Under the pieces are notes generated by a model that worked only from the letters and a program-made list of their open reading frames with translations, had not been told where the DNA came from and made no database searches. A program made the position numbers and the translations under genes. Positions 24,176 to 34,140 of a stretch of 47,332 nucleotides of DNA are shown in pieces (the stretch's first letter is position 1; each line of letters opens with the position of its first letter). The stretch is from an uncultured Flavobacteriaceae bacterium. Lineage in GTDB: Bacteria > Bacteroidota > Bacteroidia > Flavobacteriales > Flavobacteriaceae. Location of the stretch: contig CAJQLD010000008.1 in assembly GCA_905479095.1 (NCBI GenBank), positions 1 through 47,332 of the forward strand, written 5' to 3'.

Positions 24176-25264
24176 TCAGAATTGTATTACGTCTCCGATA
24201 CTGTCCGCTGAATTACTCCCAAGAATATAGGTGCAATTTCTGGGTTGAATTTTATAAATAGACTGTTTGGGTTTAGAAACCTGCATCTGATCAATAATCG
24301 ACTTAAATGACATCGTTGATGCATCAAAAATAAATTCAGAACTTGCGCTTACTTCATCTACTGAAGCGATCAGCGTTGGATTCAATTTTTTAACTAATTG
24401 AGCTTCTGGGTTTGATGAAATTAATACAGATTTATACTTAATTTCAGGCTGTTGCTGTTTCAATGGCTTTAATAGAACTAATAGTTTGATTGCTACAGAA
24501 ACCAACAAATCAGAAAAGAAATTGGATTTAAAATGTTTTTGATGAAAAATCTGCATGGCGCCATAAAACCGTTTAAGATACATTTCATTTCTTCGTGTAC
24601 TTTCGCCTTTATAATGAATAACGGTGGTGCCTCCAAAATAATAATTATCATAGCCCTCTTTAAGCGATTTATAAGAAAAATCGATATCTTCTCCATACAT
24701 AAAGTAATCTTCGTCGAAGCCCTTTAAGGACTCATATAACGATCGTTTGAGTAACATAAATGCACCCACTAAAACCTCAACTTTTGCAGTCTCATGTTCC
24801 TTAACATGAGTCGCATAATACGGTTGAGAATTTCCAAGTATTTTTTTAATCGCAATTTTAACTACAGGAATATTTCGTTTACTCTCAGGAAGAAATTTCC
24901 CAGAACCATCAACCAATCGACAGCCAATAATTCCTAAGTTTGTTTGTGTATCTGCAAAGTTGAGAATTGTTTTAAAAGTGTCTTCCGCGACCACTGTATC
25001 TGGGTTTAGAATACAGACATACGCACCCTTGGCAACTTTAACTGCTTGATTATTGGCTATTGAAAATCCTACGTTTAATGTGTTCTGAATTAAAAGTACT
25101 GATGGGAATTGTTCCTTTACCATCTTGCAACTGTCATCCTTTGAATTATTGTCTATCACAATAATTTCTGAAGGAATATCGACTAAAGCTGCTTCTACAC
25201 TTTGCAAGCAAAGTTCCAGAAAGTAGCGCACATTATAATTTAGAATGACAACTGATAGCTTCAA
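24176..25264 (-). CDS. Family 2 glycosyltransferase
   Basis: A 362-residue GT-A fold enzyme. It opens with the canonical KLSVVILNYNVRYFLELCLQ, then IIVIDNNSKDDS. ILNPDTVVAEDT carries the metal-binding Asp region, and DEDYFMYGEDIDFSYK matches the family's 'eDiDl' motif of rhamnosyltransferase-like enzymes. The C-terminal ~60 residues are an unassigned extension. The start codon is TTG at 25262-25264: the family's usual 'MKLSVVILNYN' begins exactly there, and it lies 6 bases after the recR stop. It probably builds a cell-surface polysaccharide; donor and acceptor are unknown. Confidence 0.9.
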   Translation of the reverse strand: MKLSVVILNYNVRYFLELCLQSVEAALVDIPSEIIVIDNNSKDDSCKMVKEQFPSVLLIQNTLNVGFSIANNQAVKVAKGAYVCILNPDTVVAEDTFKTILNFADTQTNLGIIGCRLVDGSGKFLPESKRNIPVVKIAIKKILGNSQPYYATHVKEHETAKVEVLVGAFMLLKRSLYESLKGFDEDYFMYGEDIDFSYKSLKEGYDNYYFGGTTVIHYKGESTRRNEMYLKRFYGAMQIFHQKHFKSNFFSDLLVSVAIKLLVLLKPLKQQQPEIKYKSVLISSNPEAQLVKKLNPTLIASVDEVSASSEFIFDASTMSFKSIIDQMQVSKPKQSIYKIQPRNCTYILGSNSADSIGDVIQF

Positions 25265-25270
25265 GACAAT

Positions 25271-25888
25271 TTAGGATTTAAGAGAGAGTTCAAATGGAAT
25301 TCTATTGGTGATGCTTCGTCCAAGCGTAACTTCGTCGGCATATTCTAACTCGTCTCCGGCAGAAATTCCACGCGCAATGGTTGAGATTTTTACATCGGTA
25401 TCTTGAATTTGTTTAAAAATATAAAAATTGGTCGTATCGCCTTCCATCGTAGAACTTAACGCAAAAATAAGTTCTTTCGTATTTCCTAACCGAATTTTTT
25501 CAATTAAGCTGTTAATTTTTAAATCGTGAGGTCCGACGCCGTCCATCGGAGATATTTTACCCCCTAGCACATGATAAACACCTCTGTAAGATGCGGTACT
25601 TTCAATAGCCATCACATCTCTAATATCTTCTACCACACACACCACGTCTTGTTGACGGTTGGTATTGATGCAAATTTCACACAATTCTGAATCACTAATA
25701 TTGTGGCAGTTTTTACAAAAGTTAATATTCTGACGCATCTTTTGCAAGGCATCCGCCAAATGAAGTGTTTGCGACTCAGGCTGACGCATCAAATGCAACA
25801 CGAGGCGTAAAGCAGTCCGACGTCCGATACCAGGCAATTGCGCAACTTCGTCCACAGCACTTTGTAATAATTTTGATGAAAATTCCAT
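25271..25888 (-). CDS. recR: Recombination protein RecR
   Basis: A 205-residue RecR, part of RecFOR-mediated loading of RecA at gaps. The helix-hairpin-helix segment is [17 protein letters not shown] (~18-34). The zinc finger has four cysteines at 58, 61, 70 and 73 (CKNC..LCEIC), and the Toprim domain begins [15 protein letters not shown]. The C-terminus has [19 protein letters not shown]. It begins at ATG 25886-25888, which lies inside the left arm of a 40-base palindrome. Confidence 0.96.
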   Translation of the reverse strand: MEFSSKLLQSAVDEVAQLPGIGRRTALRLVLHLMRQPESQTLHLADALQKMRQNINFCKNCHNISDSELCEICINTNRQQDVVCVVEDIRDVMAIESTASYRGVYHVLGGKISPMDGVGPHDLKINSLIEKIRLGNTKELIFALSSTMEGDTTNFYIFKQIQDTDVKISTIARGISAGDELEYADEVTLGRSITNRIPFELSLKS

Positions 25889-25926
25889 GACACAAATTTA
25901 GATAAATTTATGCGAACTTGTGTCAT
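25887..25926. repeat. Palindrome overlapping the recR start codon
   Basis: ATGACACAA and TTGTGTCAT form a 9-base perfect stem around a 22-base loop. On the minus strand it lies downstream of the first T9SS gene and covers the recR ATG. A related sequence lies downstream of the second T9SS gene (29099-29128). It could act as a terminator-like or translation-modulating hairpin. Confidence 0.6.
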
Positions 25927-25960
25927 CAATTTAAAGACTCCTGAAACTTCGAAATAGAGG

Positions 25961-28900
25961 TTAGTTTATAATTAATTTTTTAGTGACTTCCTTATTTAAT
26001 GAATTGACTTTTAAGAAATAAACCCCTTTTGGAGCCTGTAATTCTATTAGAGGGTTTTGGGATAAATTTCTATTTTTTTCATAAAAAACTAATTTCCCTA
26101 GCGGATCATAAATTTTTAGGGTCACTTGAGTGTTTAATTTCCAATTCAGTTTAAAAATTCCTGTGGTCGGGTTTGGTGATAAAATCAACTCCGAAACTTC
26201 TAAGTCATCCACGCCTAAGCTAGCTGGGTTGTACAAATTAACACGCCACAATCCACGTCCGAATGTTGCCACATACAATTTTTTATCTGCCGTGTTTATC
26301 TCCAGTTCATTAATTTGAATATTTGGCAGTCCCGTATTATAAGACGTCCACGATGTTCCATCTTCTCTAAGGTAATAAATCCCATAATTCATTCCTAGGT
26401 ACAATATATCTTCGTCGTAGGTCGTATCCCACACCAAGGCTAAGGCACTAAAATTCGGTAAGTCATAAACTACACTAGTCCAAGTAGCGCCACCATCACT
26501 TGAAATATATACTTTGGCTGACGAAGTTGTTGCAATGGCTATTTTATTTGGATTTGTAGGATGAATGGCAATTGAAGTAATATAACCCGAAAATCCTATT
26601 AGTCGTGACCAATTTCCGACTGCTCCACCGTTCGTTGTTTTATAAATACTTGATCTAAATGCCGCATACATGGTATTGCTATCCGAGGGTGCTATTTTTA
26701 GTTGAGTGGCATTATTACCAAAATCTTGTGAAATTGAGTTCCAAGTAGTCCCACGATCTGTTGATTTATATATTTGACTATACCCAGAATACAGCGTCGC
26801 AGCTTCGCTAGGATCTTGCTCAAAGGGAGTTACAAAATTGCCATCAGTAGAACCATCTCTGTTAAAATCTCCAAAATTAATGTCAATCCTGGTAGCTCCC
26901 TGATTAAATGATTTATATAACCTTCCTCTTTGAGATGAACCATATAAAATATTGGAATTTGAATGGTCTACAAAAGATTCCGTGCCATCGGCCCCTAACC
27001 AATCATACCAAACGCCATCTGCTCTATAAACCGAGGTTCCATTGTCTTGAGAACCTCCAGAAACAATGACCGGATCTGTTTGACTAATTCCAATTTTATA
27101 AAATTGACGTATCCCCAAACCAGCGGATAAATCGGTATAGTAAGTTCTACTGACATTCAGTGGGTCATTGGCTACAAAAATACCGCCATCACTACCCACA
27201 TATATTTTGTCATTATGATATATCATTATATCAATATCAGCATGGCAGTACCCTATGTCTTGACTTGCTGCAGTCTGTGGAATCCATTGTGAGGTCACCG
27301 TAAAATCCACCCCGCCATTGGTTGATCTCCAAGAAAGGATGCCCGCAATATGAACGTCATTCACATCAGATGGGTTAACGATGATATCCATATCTCTAGG
27401 CGCTTGGCCATTGACATCATCCGCACTTGAGCTATAGCCGAAATAATTTTTATTGGCATGCTCTAATTTTGAAAATTGATCGCCTCCATCAATGGACTTG
27501 TAAAGGCCACCGAATTGTCTATTTTTCTCTTCTAAGATATAAACAACTTCAGGGTTGTCTGCAGAAACGCCTATCATTTTTGCACCATAATTAAAACCGT
27601 TGAATTCTGGAAGAGACTCAAAATCATCTGAAAAAACAACCCCTAGTGTAGGATCTTCAACTGAAATATCATCCAATGTCAATCCTCTTGCATAGTTTGA
27701 CGTCCCTTCAAACGCTATATAATAATCTCCAGACGGATCTGGTAAATTAATTGAAATCTCTGCCCAATTATTAACTTCTACTGCAGTAGTTCCAAGTAGA
27801 AACCATGGTTCATTCAATCCTGTTTTATAAAAAACCTTGAGCTCTTCAGTATTCCCTGCAAAACTAACATTTGTAAAAGAAAATTTTAAAATAGGGGCCG
27901 TGCTGCCTATAATATTGAGTGGTGGTGATATTAATTTGGTCTTTGGACGGGTAAAATCCGGCTGATAAAAAAGCGCTAACCTTGATCCGCTTCTAGCAGT
28001 CACAGAATTATTTTGGTTAGATCCAGCTAATATCCAGTCTGTAGACCCAGATTCATAGTCTTGAGACCACAAATCTAAAGCATCACCTCCTTGAATCTTT
28101 ACAAAAGTTTCACCACCATCCTCCGATTTGAAAAATTTATTTCCAGAAGCATAAATCGTATTTGTGTCTCCAGGTTTAAACTCTACATCGTAAGCGGTTT
28201 TAGACTCTGAATGAATTTTTACCCAGTTTAAGCCGCCATCTGTAGATTGAAAAACACCTTCACCTCTTGAAGAACAAAATAGTTGGTTAGTATTTGTTGG
28301 ATTAATTAAAATTTTGTTGACAGTTCCATTTCCTGTGTCCGCAAATTCATTCCAAGTAGACCCAGCATCTATAGATTTAAAAATCACCCCAAAAGAACTT
28401 CCCCAATAATATGTATTTGAATCCAGTGGATCTATGGTCAATGCATAGACTACTATATTAGAAAGGTTATCGGTTAATGGCGACCAAGTTGCTCCGCCGT
28501 CAAGGGATTTCCAAACGCCGCCCGTTGGAGATCCAACAATGATATGATTTACATCACTAGGATCTATTGCGATACTGGTAATTCGCCCAACTCCCGGATT
28601 CCAACCAGAAGTTTGATTCCAGTCTGTAGGTCCCAATTGTTCCCAACTAGAAACGGTGGTCGCTCGACCTAATTGAATCGATTTATTTTTGAATGAATTG
28701 TACCGCTCTAACTCGTTGTAGTAAAACGAAGGCGACTTTAAAAACCCACTGTTATCTTGCATACGAAGGGCATTATACTCCCAACGTTTAAAACTTTTAT
28801 AGCCAGTCCCTCTTCCTTTATCTTTGTTTTTAAAATAGGCTTGTGCAGCATTTTGAATGTCTTGAACAGTGTATTGCTCTAAATTGATCATCTCTTGATA

Positions 28901-28966
28901 CTCTTGAGATTCGAGATTTAAAAACACCAATAAGCAGGAGAATAATAGTAAGGTAGGTTTATTCAT
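25961..28966 (-). CDS. T9SS-secreted Asp-box beta-propeller protein, paralogue 1
   Basis: A 1001-residue secreted protein with signal peptide MNKPTLLLFSCLLVFLNLES. Roughly ten Asp-box/BNR-type motifs (for example KSLDGGATWSPL, KSTDRGTTWNSI, ISSDGGATWTSV) indicate sortilin/VPS10-like propeller blades. A ~160-residue domain (about 295-450) interrupts the blades. It has SQDYESGSTDWILAGSN, a central KFSFTNV..ELKVFYKTG part and the ending YARGLTLDDISVED, like a MAM/cleaved-adhesin jelly roll. The last ~75 residues (LILSPNPTTGIFKLNWKLN to KKLIIN) are a type A T9SS sorting tail. No catalytic motif is seen. Probable cell-surface or released binding protein; the homologue next door is closely related. 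Confidence 0.88.
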   Translation of the reverse strand: MNKPTLLLFSCLLVFLNLESQEYQEMINLEQYTVQDIQNAAQAYFKNKDKGRGTGYKSFKRWEYNALRMQDNSGFLKSPSFYYNELERYNSFKNKSIQLGRATTVSSWEQLGPTDWNQTSGWNPGVGRITSIAIDPSDVNHIIVGSPTGGVWKSLDGGATWSPLTDNLSNIVVYALTIDPLDSNTYYWGSSFGVIFKSIDAGSTWNEFADTGNGTVNKILINPTNTNQLFCSSRGEGVFQSTDGGLNWVKIHSESKTAYDVEFKPGDTNTIYASGNKFFKSEDGGETFVKIQGGDALDLWSQDYESGSTDWILAGSNQNNSVTARSGSRLALFYQPDFTRPKTKLISPPLNIIGSTAPILKFSFTNVSFAGNTEELKVFYKTGLNEPWFLLGTTAVEVNNWAEISINLPDPSGDYYIAFEGTSNYARGLTLDDISVEDPTLGVVFSDDFESLPEFNGFNYGAKMIGVSADNPEVVYILEEKNRQFGGLYKSIDGGDQFSKLEHANKNYFGYSSSADDVNGQAPRDMDIIVNPSDVNDVHIAGILSWRSTNGGVDFTVTSQWIPQTAASQDIGYCHADIDIMIYHNDKIYVGSDGGIFVANDPLNVSRTYYTDLSAGLGIRQFYKIGISQTDPVIVSGGSQDNGTSVYRADGVWYDWLGADGTESFVDHSNSNILYGSSQRGRLYKSFNQGATRIDINFGDFNRDGSTDGNFVTPFEQDPSEAATLYSGYSQIYKSTDRGTTWNSISQDFGNNATQLKIAPSDSNTMYAAFRSSIYKTTNGGAVGNWSRLIGFSGYITSIAIHPTNPNKIAIATTSSAKVYISSDGGATWTSVVYDLPNFSALALVWDTTYDEDILYLGMNYGIYYLREDGTSWTSYNTGLPNIQINELEINTADKKLYVATFGRGLWRVNLYNPASLGVDDLEVSELILSPNPTTGIFKLNWKLNTQVTLKIYDPLGKLVFYEKNRNLSQNPLIELQAPKGVYFLKVNSLNKEVTKKLIIN

Positions 28967-29098
28967 AATGTAAATTACTAGGGGCTAGCAATATAATTAA
29001 AAATAAATAAACCTCATGGACTTCATTTTAACTTTAACACTTCTTATTAACTAATTTTGCTACAACGTACTGGGGCATTAGACTTTTTAAAAAAAAAA

Positions 29099-29128
29099 AT
29101 GACATAAATTCAGATAAACTTATGTCAT
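29099..29128 (-). terminator. Terminator hairpin of the second T9SS gene
   Basis: ATGACATAA and TTATGTCAT form a 9-base stem. On the minus strand the hairpin is followed by a run of about ten T, after the stop of the gene ending at 29163. The sequence resembles the palindrome at recR. Confidence 0.75.
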
Positions 29129-29162
29129 AATTTTAAAAACCTATAAACCCTTAAAATTGGAA

Positions 29163-32100
29163 TTAGTTTATAATTAATTTTTTAGTAATCCCCTGACTTA
29201 ATGAATTGACTTTTAAGAAGTAAATTCCTTTTGGAGCCTGTAATTCTATTTCAGGATTTTGAGATAAATCTCTGTTTTTTTCATAAAAAACCAACTTTCC
29301 AAGCGTATCATATATTTTGATAGTCACTTGAGTGTTTAATTTCCAATTCAGTTTAAAGATCCCTGTGGTCGGGTTTGGTGATAAAACCAACTCCGAAACT
29401 TCTAAGTCATCCACGCCTAAGCCTGCAGGATTGTACAAATTAACACGCCACAATCCACGTCCGTATGTTGCCACATACAATTTATTATCTGCCGTATTGA
29501 TTTCTAGCTCATTAACTTTAACATTAGGCAGTCCAGTATCATAAGGCGTCCACGATGTTTCATTATTTCTGAGGTAATAAATCCCATAATTCATTCCTAG
29601 GTACAATATATCTTCGTCATAAGTCGTATCCCATACCAAGGCCAAGGCACTAAAATTCGGCAAGTCATGTTTTGCAACACTCCAAGTTGCGCCACCATCA
29701 ATTGAAACATAGATTTTATCTGATGAAGCGGTCGCAATGGCTAGTTTACTAGGATTGGTAGGATGAAGGGCAATGGAATTGATATCTCCAGAAAACCCTG
29801 TCAGTTGCACCCAATCGCCGTCTGAGCCACCATTGGTCGTTTTGTAAAGATTACTCCTAAACGCAGCATACATGGTATCGCTATCCGAGGGTGCTATTTT
29901 TAGATGATTCGCTTTGGCACCAAAATCTTGTGAGATAGAGTTCCAAGAATCACCACCATCAAGGGATTTGTATATTTCACGATATCCAGAGTATAATGTC
30001 GCAGCAACATTAGGGTCTTGCTCAAAAGGGGTCACCCAACTACCATCAGGGCCATCAATATCGTCAAAATATCCATGGTTGATCCAATTACTACTAGCTC
30101 CTTGATCGTATGATTTGTATAACGTCCCTCCTTGAGAGGTCCCATATAAGATATCAGGATTTGAATGGTCAACAAAAGTTTCCATCCCATCAGCTCCTAA
30201 CCAATCATACCAAATACCGTCTGCTCTATAAACCGAAGTTCCATTGTCTTGTGAGCCTCCGGAAACAATCACAGGGTCTGTTTGGCTGATTCCAATTTTA
30301 TAAAATTGACGAATTCCCAAACCAGCTGTTAAATCGGTATAGTAAGTACTACTGACATTCAGCGGGTCATTAGCCACAAAAATACCACCATCACTCCCCA
30401 CATATATTTTGTCATTATGATAGATCATAAGATCAATGTCGGCATGACAGTACCCTATGTTTTGATTTGCTGCAGAGCCTGGTTGCCATTGTGAGGTCAC
30501 CGTAAAATCCGTACCGCCATTGGTTGATCTCCAAGAAAGGATGCCCGCAATGTGAACGTCATCTACATCAGATGGGTTAACGATGACATCCATATCTCTT
30601 GGCGCCTGCCCTCTGTTGTCACTTGCATCTGATTCATAGCCAAAATAATTTTTTCCGGCATGGTCTAATTTAGAAAAACTAGAACCACTATCGGTTGATT
30701 TATAAAACCCTCCAAATCTGCCACTATTAGCTTCAAGTACATACACAACCTCAGGATTGTTTGCAGAAACGCCTATCATTTTTGGGCTATTACTAAAGCT
30801 TTCGGGAATAGGAGAAATTAAAGCATCAAAATCATCTGAAAACACAATCCCTAATGTAGGATCCTCTACAGAAACATCATCTAGAGTAATCCCTCTAGCA
30901 TAGTTTGATGTTCCTTCAAACGCTATATAATAGTCTCCAGATGGATTTGGTAAATCAAGTGAAACCTCTTGCCATGCTGTAACCTCACCGGATATAGTCG
31001 CAAGTGAAGTCCATGTTGCTTCGGGTCCTGTTTTATAAAAAATATTGAGCTCATCTACGTCGCCATCCCAATTGACACTTGTAAAATAAAATTTTAAAAC
31101 TGGGTCCGAGCTGCCAGAAATATTAAGAGCTGGTGATATTAACTTGGTAATTGGATAGGAAGCATAATTCTTAGCAAAACGAGCTAACTTTAATCCACTT
31201 CTAGGAGTCACAGAATTATTCAGGTTAGATTCAGCTATGGTCCAATCCGTAGTCCCAGACACATATCCTTGACTCCAAAATTGTGGCGTTACTGGGAAAT
31301 AAGGGATTACAGTATACTGTTGAGTTTTTGTAAAACTCTGACCGCCATTTGTTGATTTAAAAAATGAATCCCCCGAAGCGTAAATCGTACTGGTATCATC
31401 TGGCTTAAACTCTATATCGTACCCTCTATAAGAATCTGTGTGGATTTTCTCCCAACTCTGACCACCATCTATAGATTGAAAAACTCCAGAAAATTGGGTT
31501 GAACAAAATAGCTGATCTATATTATTTGGGTTGATTAAAATTTTATTAACATTTCCATCCCCTGTATCAGCTAATTCGTTCCAAGTTGCCCCAGAGTTTA
31601 TAGATTGAAAAATAACACCATTACTACTTCCCCAATAATATACATTTGGCTTACTAGGGTGTATTGTCAATGCATACACCTCAATATTGGAGAGATTATC
31701 TGTTAATGCAGTCCAGGTTGCAGTACCATTAGTAGTTTTCCAAACACCGCCCCCTGGAGATCCAATAATGATATGATCTTCATCGTTGGGATCAATGGCT
31801 ATACTGGTAATTCGTCCAACACCTGGATTCCAACCCGAAGTTTGATTCCAATAGGATGGCCCTAATTGTTCCCAGTTAGGGATCGTATTCATTCGTCCTA
31901 ATTGTGTAGACTTGTTTTGATAGGAATTGTACCGTTCTAACTCCTTATAATAAAACGAAGGTGACTTTAAAAGTCCATTGTCATCTTGCATGCGAATCGC
32001 ATCATACTCCCAGCGTTTAAAACTTTTGTAGCCAGTTCCTCTACCAGTATCTCTGTTTTCAAAATAGGCTTGTGCAGCATTTTGAACTTCTAAAACTGTG

Positions 32101-32195
32101 TATTGGTTTGAGTTCATCATCTCAAGATAGTCTTGAGCTTCGATAGATAAAAACGACAATAGGAAAACCCCTAAAATAAAGGTTGATTTATTCAT
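29163..32195 (-). CDS. T9SS-secreted Asp-box beta-propeller protein, paralogue 2
   Basis: A 1010-residue protein from the ATG at 32193-32195 (MNKSTFILGVFLLSFLSIEA, a signal peptide); 13 more codons upstream lack support. It aligns with paralogue 1 along its whole length: WEQLGPSYWNQTSGWNPGVG near the N-terminus, the same Asp boxes, the same jelly-roll-like insert, and the sorting tail beginning LVLSPNPTTGIFKLNWKLN. Differences are clustered in surface-type segments, including a short insert before the jelly-roll (around TVIPYFPVTPQFW). The two genes are tandem, same strand, 196 bases apart, so they arose by duplication. Ligand unknown. Confidence 0.88.
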   Translation of the reverse strand: MNKSTFILGVFLLSFLSIEAQDYLEMMNSNQYTVLEVQNAAQAYFENRDTGRGTGYKSFKRWEYDAIRMQDDNGLLKSPSFYYKELERYNSYQNKSTQLGRMNTIPNWEQLGPSYWNQTSGWNPGVGRITSIAIDPNDEDHIIIGSPGGGVWKTTNGTATWTALTDNLSNIEVYALTIHPSKPNVYYWGSSNGVIFQSINSGATWNELADTGDGNVNKILINPNNIDQLFCSTQFSGVFQSIDGGQSWEKIHTDSYRGYDIEFKPDDTSTIYASGDSFFKSTNGGQSFTKTQQYTVIPYFPVTPQFWSQGYVSGTTDWTIAESNLNNSVTPRSGLKLARFAKNYASYPITKLISPALNISGSSDPVLKFYFTSVNWDGDVDELNIFYKTGPEATWTSLATISGEVTAWQEVSLDLPNPSGDYYIAFEGTSNYARGITLDDVSVEDPTLGIVFSDDFDALISPIPESFSNSPKMIGVSANNPEVVYVLEANSGRFGGFYKSTDSGSSFSKLDHAGKNYFGYESDASDNRGQAPRDMDVIVNPSDVDDVHIAGILSWRSTNGGTDFTVTSQWQPGSAANQNIGYCHADIDLMIYHNDKIYVGSDGGIFVANDPLNVSSTYYTDLTAGLGIRQFYKIGISQTDPVIVSGGSQDNGTSVYRADGIWYDWLGADGMETFVDHSNPDILYGTSQGGTLYKSYDQGASSNWINHGYFDDIDGPDGSWVTPFEQDPNVAATLYSGYREIYKSLDGGDSWNSISQDFGAKANHLKIAPSDSDTMYAAFRSNLYKTTNGGSDGDWVQLTGFSGDINSIALHPTNPSKLAIATASSDKIYVSIDGGATWSVAKHDLPNFSALALVWDTTYDEDILYLGMNYGIYYLRNNETSWTPYDTGLPNVKVNELEINTADNKLYVATYGRGLWRVNLYNPAGLGVDDLEVSELVLSPNPTTGIFKLNWKLNTQVTIKIYDTLGKLVFYEKNRDLSQNPEIELQAPKGIYFLKVNSLSQGITKKLIIN

Positions 32196-32208
32196 AATAA
32201 AGTTATAA

Positions 32209-32234
32209 TTGGTTAATATTGTAAAGGTAACCAA
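32209..32234. promoter_or_regulatory. Inverted repeat in the divergent promoter region
   Basis: TTGGTTA and TAACCAA, separated by 12 bases, lie in the 53-base gap between the start of T9SS paralogue 2 and the divergent symporter gene. The centre-to-centre distance of ~19 bases suits a dimeric regulator. No regulator is known; low certainty. Confidence 0.35.
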
Positions 32235-32248
32235 TACTATTTTAGCAC

Positions 32249-33706
32249 ATGAGTTCTTTTTTAATTATTACACTCCTTTTAGGGTATTTTCTAGTATTAA
32301 TTCTCATTTCATATTTGACAGGGAAAAACGACTCCAATGTGGACTTTTTTAAAGCCGGTAAACAATCGCCCTGGTACCTGGTGGCTTTTGGAATGATTGG
32401 CGCATCGTTGTCGGGGGTTACTTTTATATCGGTTCCTGGCTGGGTGGATGCCTCTCAGTTTAGTTATTTTCAAGTGGTATTGGGTTATATGGTGGGCTAT
32501 GTGGTGGTCGCTTTTGTGCTGCTTCCTGTGTATTATAAATTAAATTTAACCTCCATATACGAGTATCTTTTTCAACGGTTTGGGTTTGTAAGCCACAAAA
32601 CTGGGGCTTTTTTCTTTTTTGTGTCTCGGGTTTTAGGCGCTGCCTTCCGATTGTATTTAGTCGCCATTGTATTGCAACAATTTGTATTTAATAAGTGGAA
32701 TGTCCCTTTCGAAATTACGGTCATGATTTCTATTTTACTAATTTGGATTTACACCTTTAGAGGCGGCATTAAAACCATTGTTTGGACGGATACGCTTCAA
32801 ACCTTATTTATGATCACGGCAGTGGTATTGTCCATCTATTTTATCACCGATAGTTTGGGCTGGAGTTTTACAGAATTTCTGGCTTCTGATGAATTAAAAT
32901 CCTACAGCACTATTTTTAATACTGATAATATTCTAGAAAAAAACTACTTTCTGAAATCCTTTTTTGGCGGTCTGTTTATCACCATTTGTATGACCGGATT
33001 GGATCAGGACATGATGCAAAAAAACCTAACGTGCAAATCACTAAAAGACGCTCAGAAAAATATGCTATCCTTTAGCATTGTACTTACTTTTGTGACCTTT
33101 TTATTTATGCTTCTTGGGGCGCTATTATTTATTTATGCCAAGAAAAATAATATCGCAATTCCACTTCTAGACGGCAAACCTAAAACAGATTTATTGTTTC
33201 CAGAAATTGCTTTGAACAGTGGTTTAGGAATTACACTAGGTATTACTTTTATTTTGGGATTGATTGCCGCTGCTTACAGTAGTGCCGATAGTGCCTTGAC
33301 GTCCTTGACGACCTCTTTTTGTGTGGATATTTTGGATCTGAAAGATAAATCTGAACACGAGCAAAAATCAATTCGTAAAAAAACACATATTGGAATGAGT
33401 GTGCTTTTGGTGGTGGTCATCATCGCTTTTAAATACATTCTAAACTCCAACGTTATTGACAGCTTATTAACCGTCGCGGGTTACACCTACGGGCCTCTTT
33501 TGGGACTCTTTTCTTTTGGAATCTTTACAAATTATAAGATAAAAGATCGGTATGTTTGGATGGTTGCACTCGCTTCAGTGACGATCGTGTTTTTAATTGG
33601 AAAAATCCCTTCAGAATCTTTAGGCGGCTATGTCATCGGCTACGAACTCCTCCCCCTTAATGGGCTCTTAACTTTTTTAGGATTAATACTGATTCGTCGA
33701 AAGTAA
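32249..33706 (+). CDS. Sodium:solute symporter (SSS family)
   Basis: A 485-residue inner-membrane carrier with about 12-13 hydrophobic segments. Family features are the unwound first core helix ([18 protein letters not shown]), [18 protein letters not shown] (the 'GG..aV..TD..Q' motif), [16 protein letters not shown] and [17 protein letters not shown] (Ser/Thr sodium-site region). It resembles the proline/pantothenate-type carriers, but the substrate cannot be fixed. The last 24 bases overlap the convergent CoA-binding gene. Confidence 0.93.
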   Translation: MSSFLIITLLLGYFLVLILISYLTGKNDSNVDFFKAGKQSPWYLVAFGMIGASLSGVTFISVPGWVDASQFSYFQVVLGYMVGYVVVAFVLLPVYYKLNLTSIYEYLFQRFGFVSHKTGAFFFFVSRVLGAAFRLYLVAIVLQQFVFNKWNVPFEITVMISILLIWIYTFRGGIKTIVWTDTLQTLFMITAVVLSIYFITDSLGWSFTEFLASDELKSYSTIFNTDNILEKNYFLKSFFGGLFITICMTGLDQDMMQKNLTCKSLKDAQKNMLSFSIVLTFVTFLFMLLGALLFIYAKKNNIAIPLLDGKPKTDLLFPEIALNSGLGITLGITFILGLIAAAYSSADSALTSLTTSFCVDILDLKDKSEHEQKSIRKKTHIGMSVLLVVVIIAFKYILNSNVIDSLLTVAGYTYGPLLGLFSFGIFTNYKIKDRYVWMVALASVTIVFLIGKIPSESLGGYVIGYELLPLNGLLTFLGLILIRRK

Positions 33707-34048
33707 GACCAAGGTACATGCCACTTCATAACTGATAAAAGCCTGGTTTAACCGCTCATAAAATACGGGATTTTCGGTCCCAGGGTTAAAGATCACACGC
33801 GCAGGTTTTAGGCCGATGATATACTCATAATACACTTCTTGTCTTTTTGGGTTTAAATATAAGGTGACCGTATGAATGTCTTTATAAGTTTGTAACTCTG
33901 TATCAATTTCAATTCCACAAACCGTTCCTTTTTTTAAACCAAATGCTTTGGTTTCAATAGCATTGGAGTTCAATTTATGCAGCGCGATATTAGAATATCT
34001 TTCAGGATTTAATGAAGCCCCAAGAACGAGTGTTTTAGTTTCTGACAT
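33683..34048 (-). CDS. CoA-binding domain protein (YccU-like)
   Basis: A 121-residue Rossmann-fold CoA_binding protein. It begins [20 protein letters not shown] (the G-a-S-x-x-p motif), followed by [20 protein letters not shown] and [39 protein letters not shown] is the strongly conserved 'r.if.pGtEn' block. The family is small, cytoplasmic, and of unclear function. Its end overlaps the symporter's end by 24 bases on the opposite strand. Confidence 0.92.
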   Translation of the reverse strand: MSETKTLVLGASLNPERYSNIALHKLNSNAIETKAFGLKKGTVCGIEIDTELQTYKDIHTVTLYLNPKRQEVYYEYIIGLKPARVIFNPGTENPVFYERLNQAFISYEVACTLVLLSTNQY

Positions 34049-34140
34049 TGTGTTAAAAATGAATTAATTTAAAAAAAATAGTAACAATAGTATTTTATGG
34101 TCGTCTAACCAACTAAAGCCCCTAAATTATATCCAAAGAA

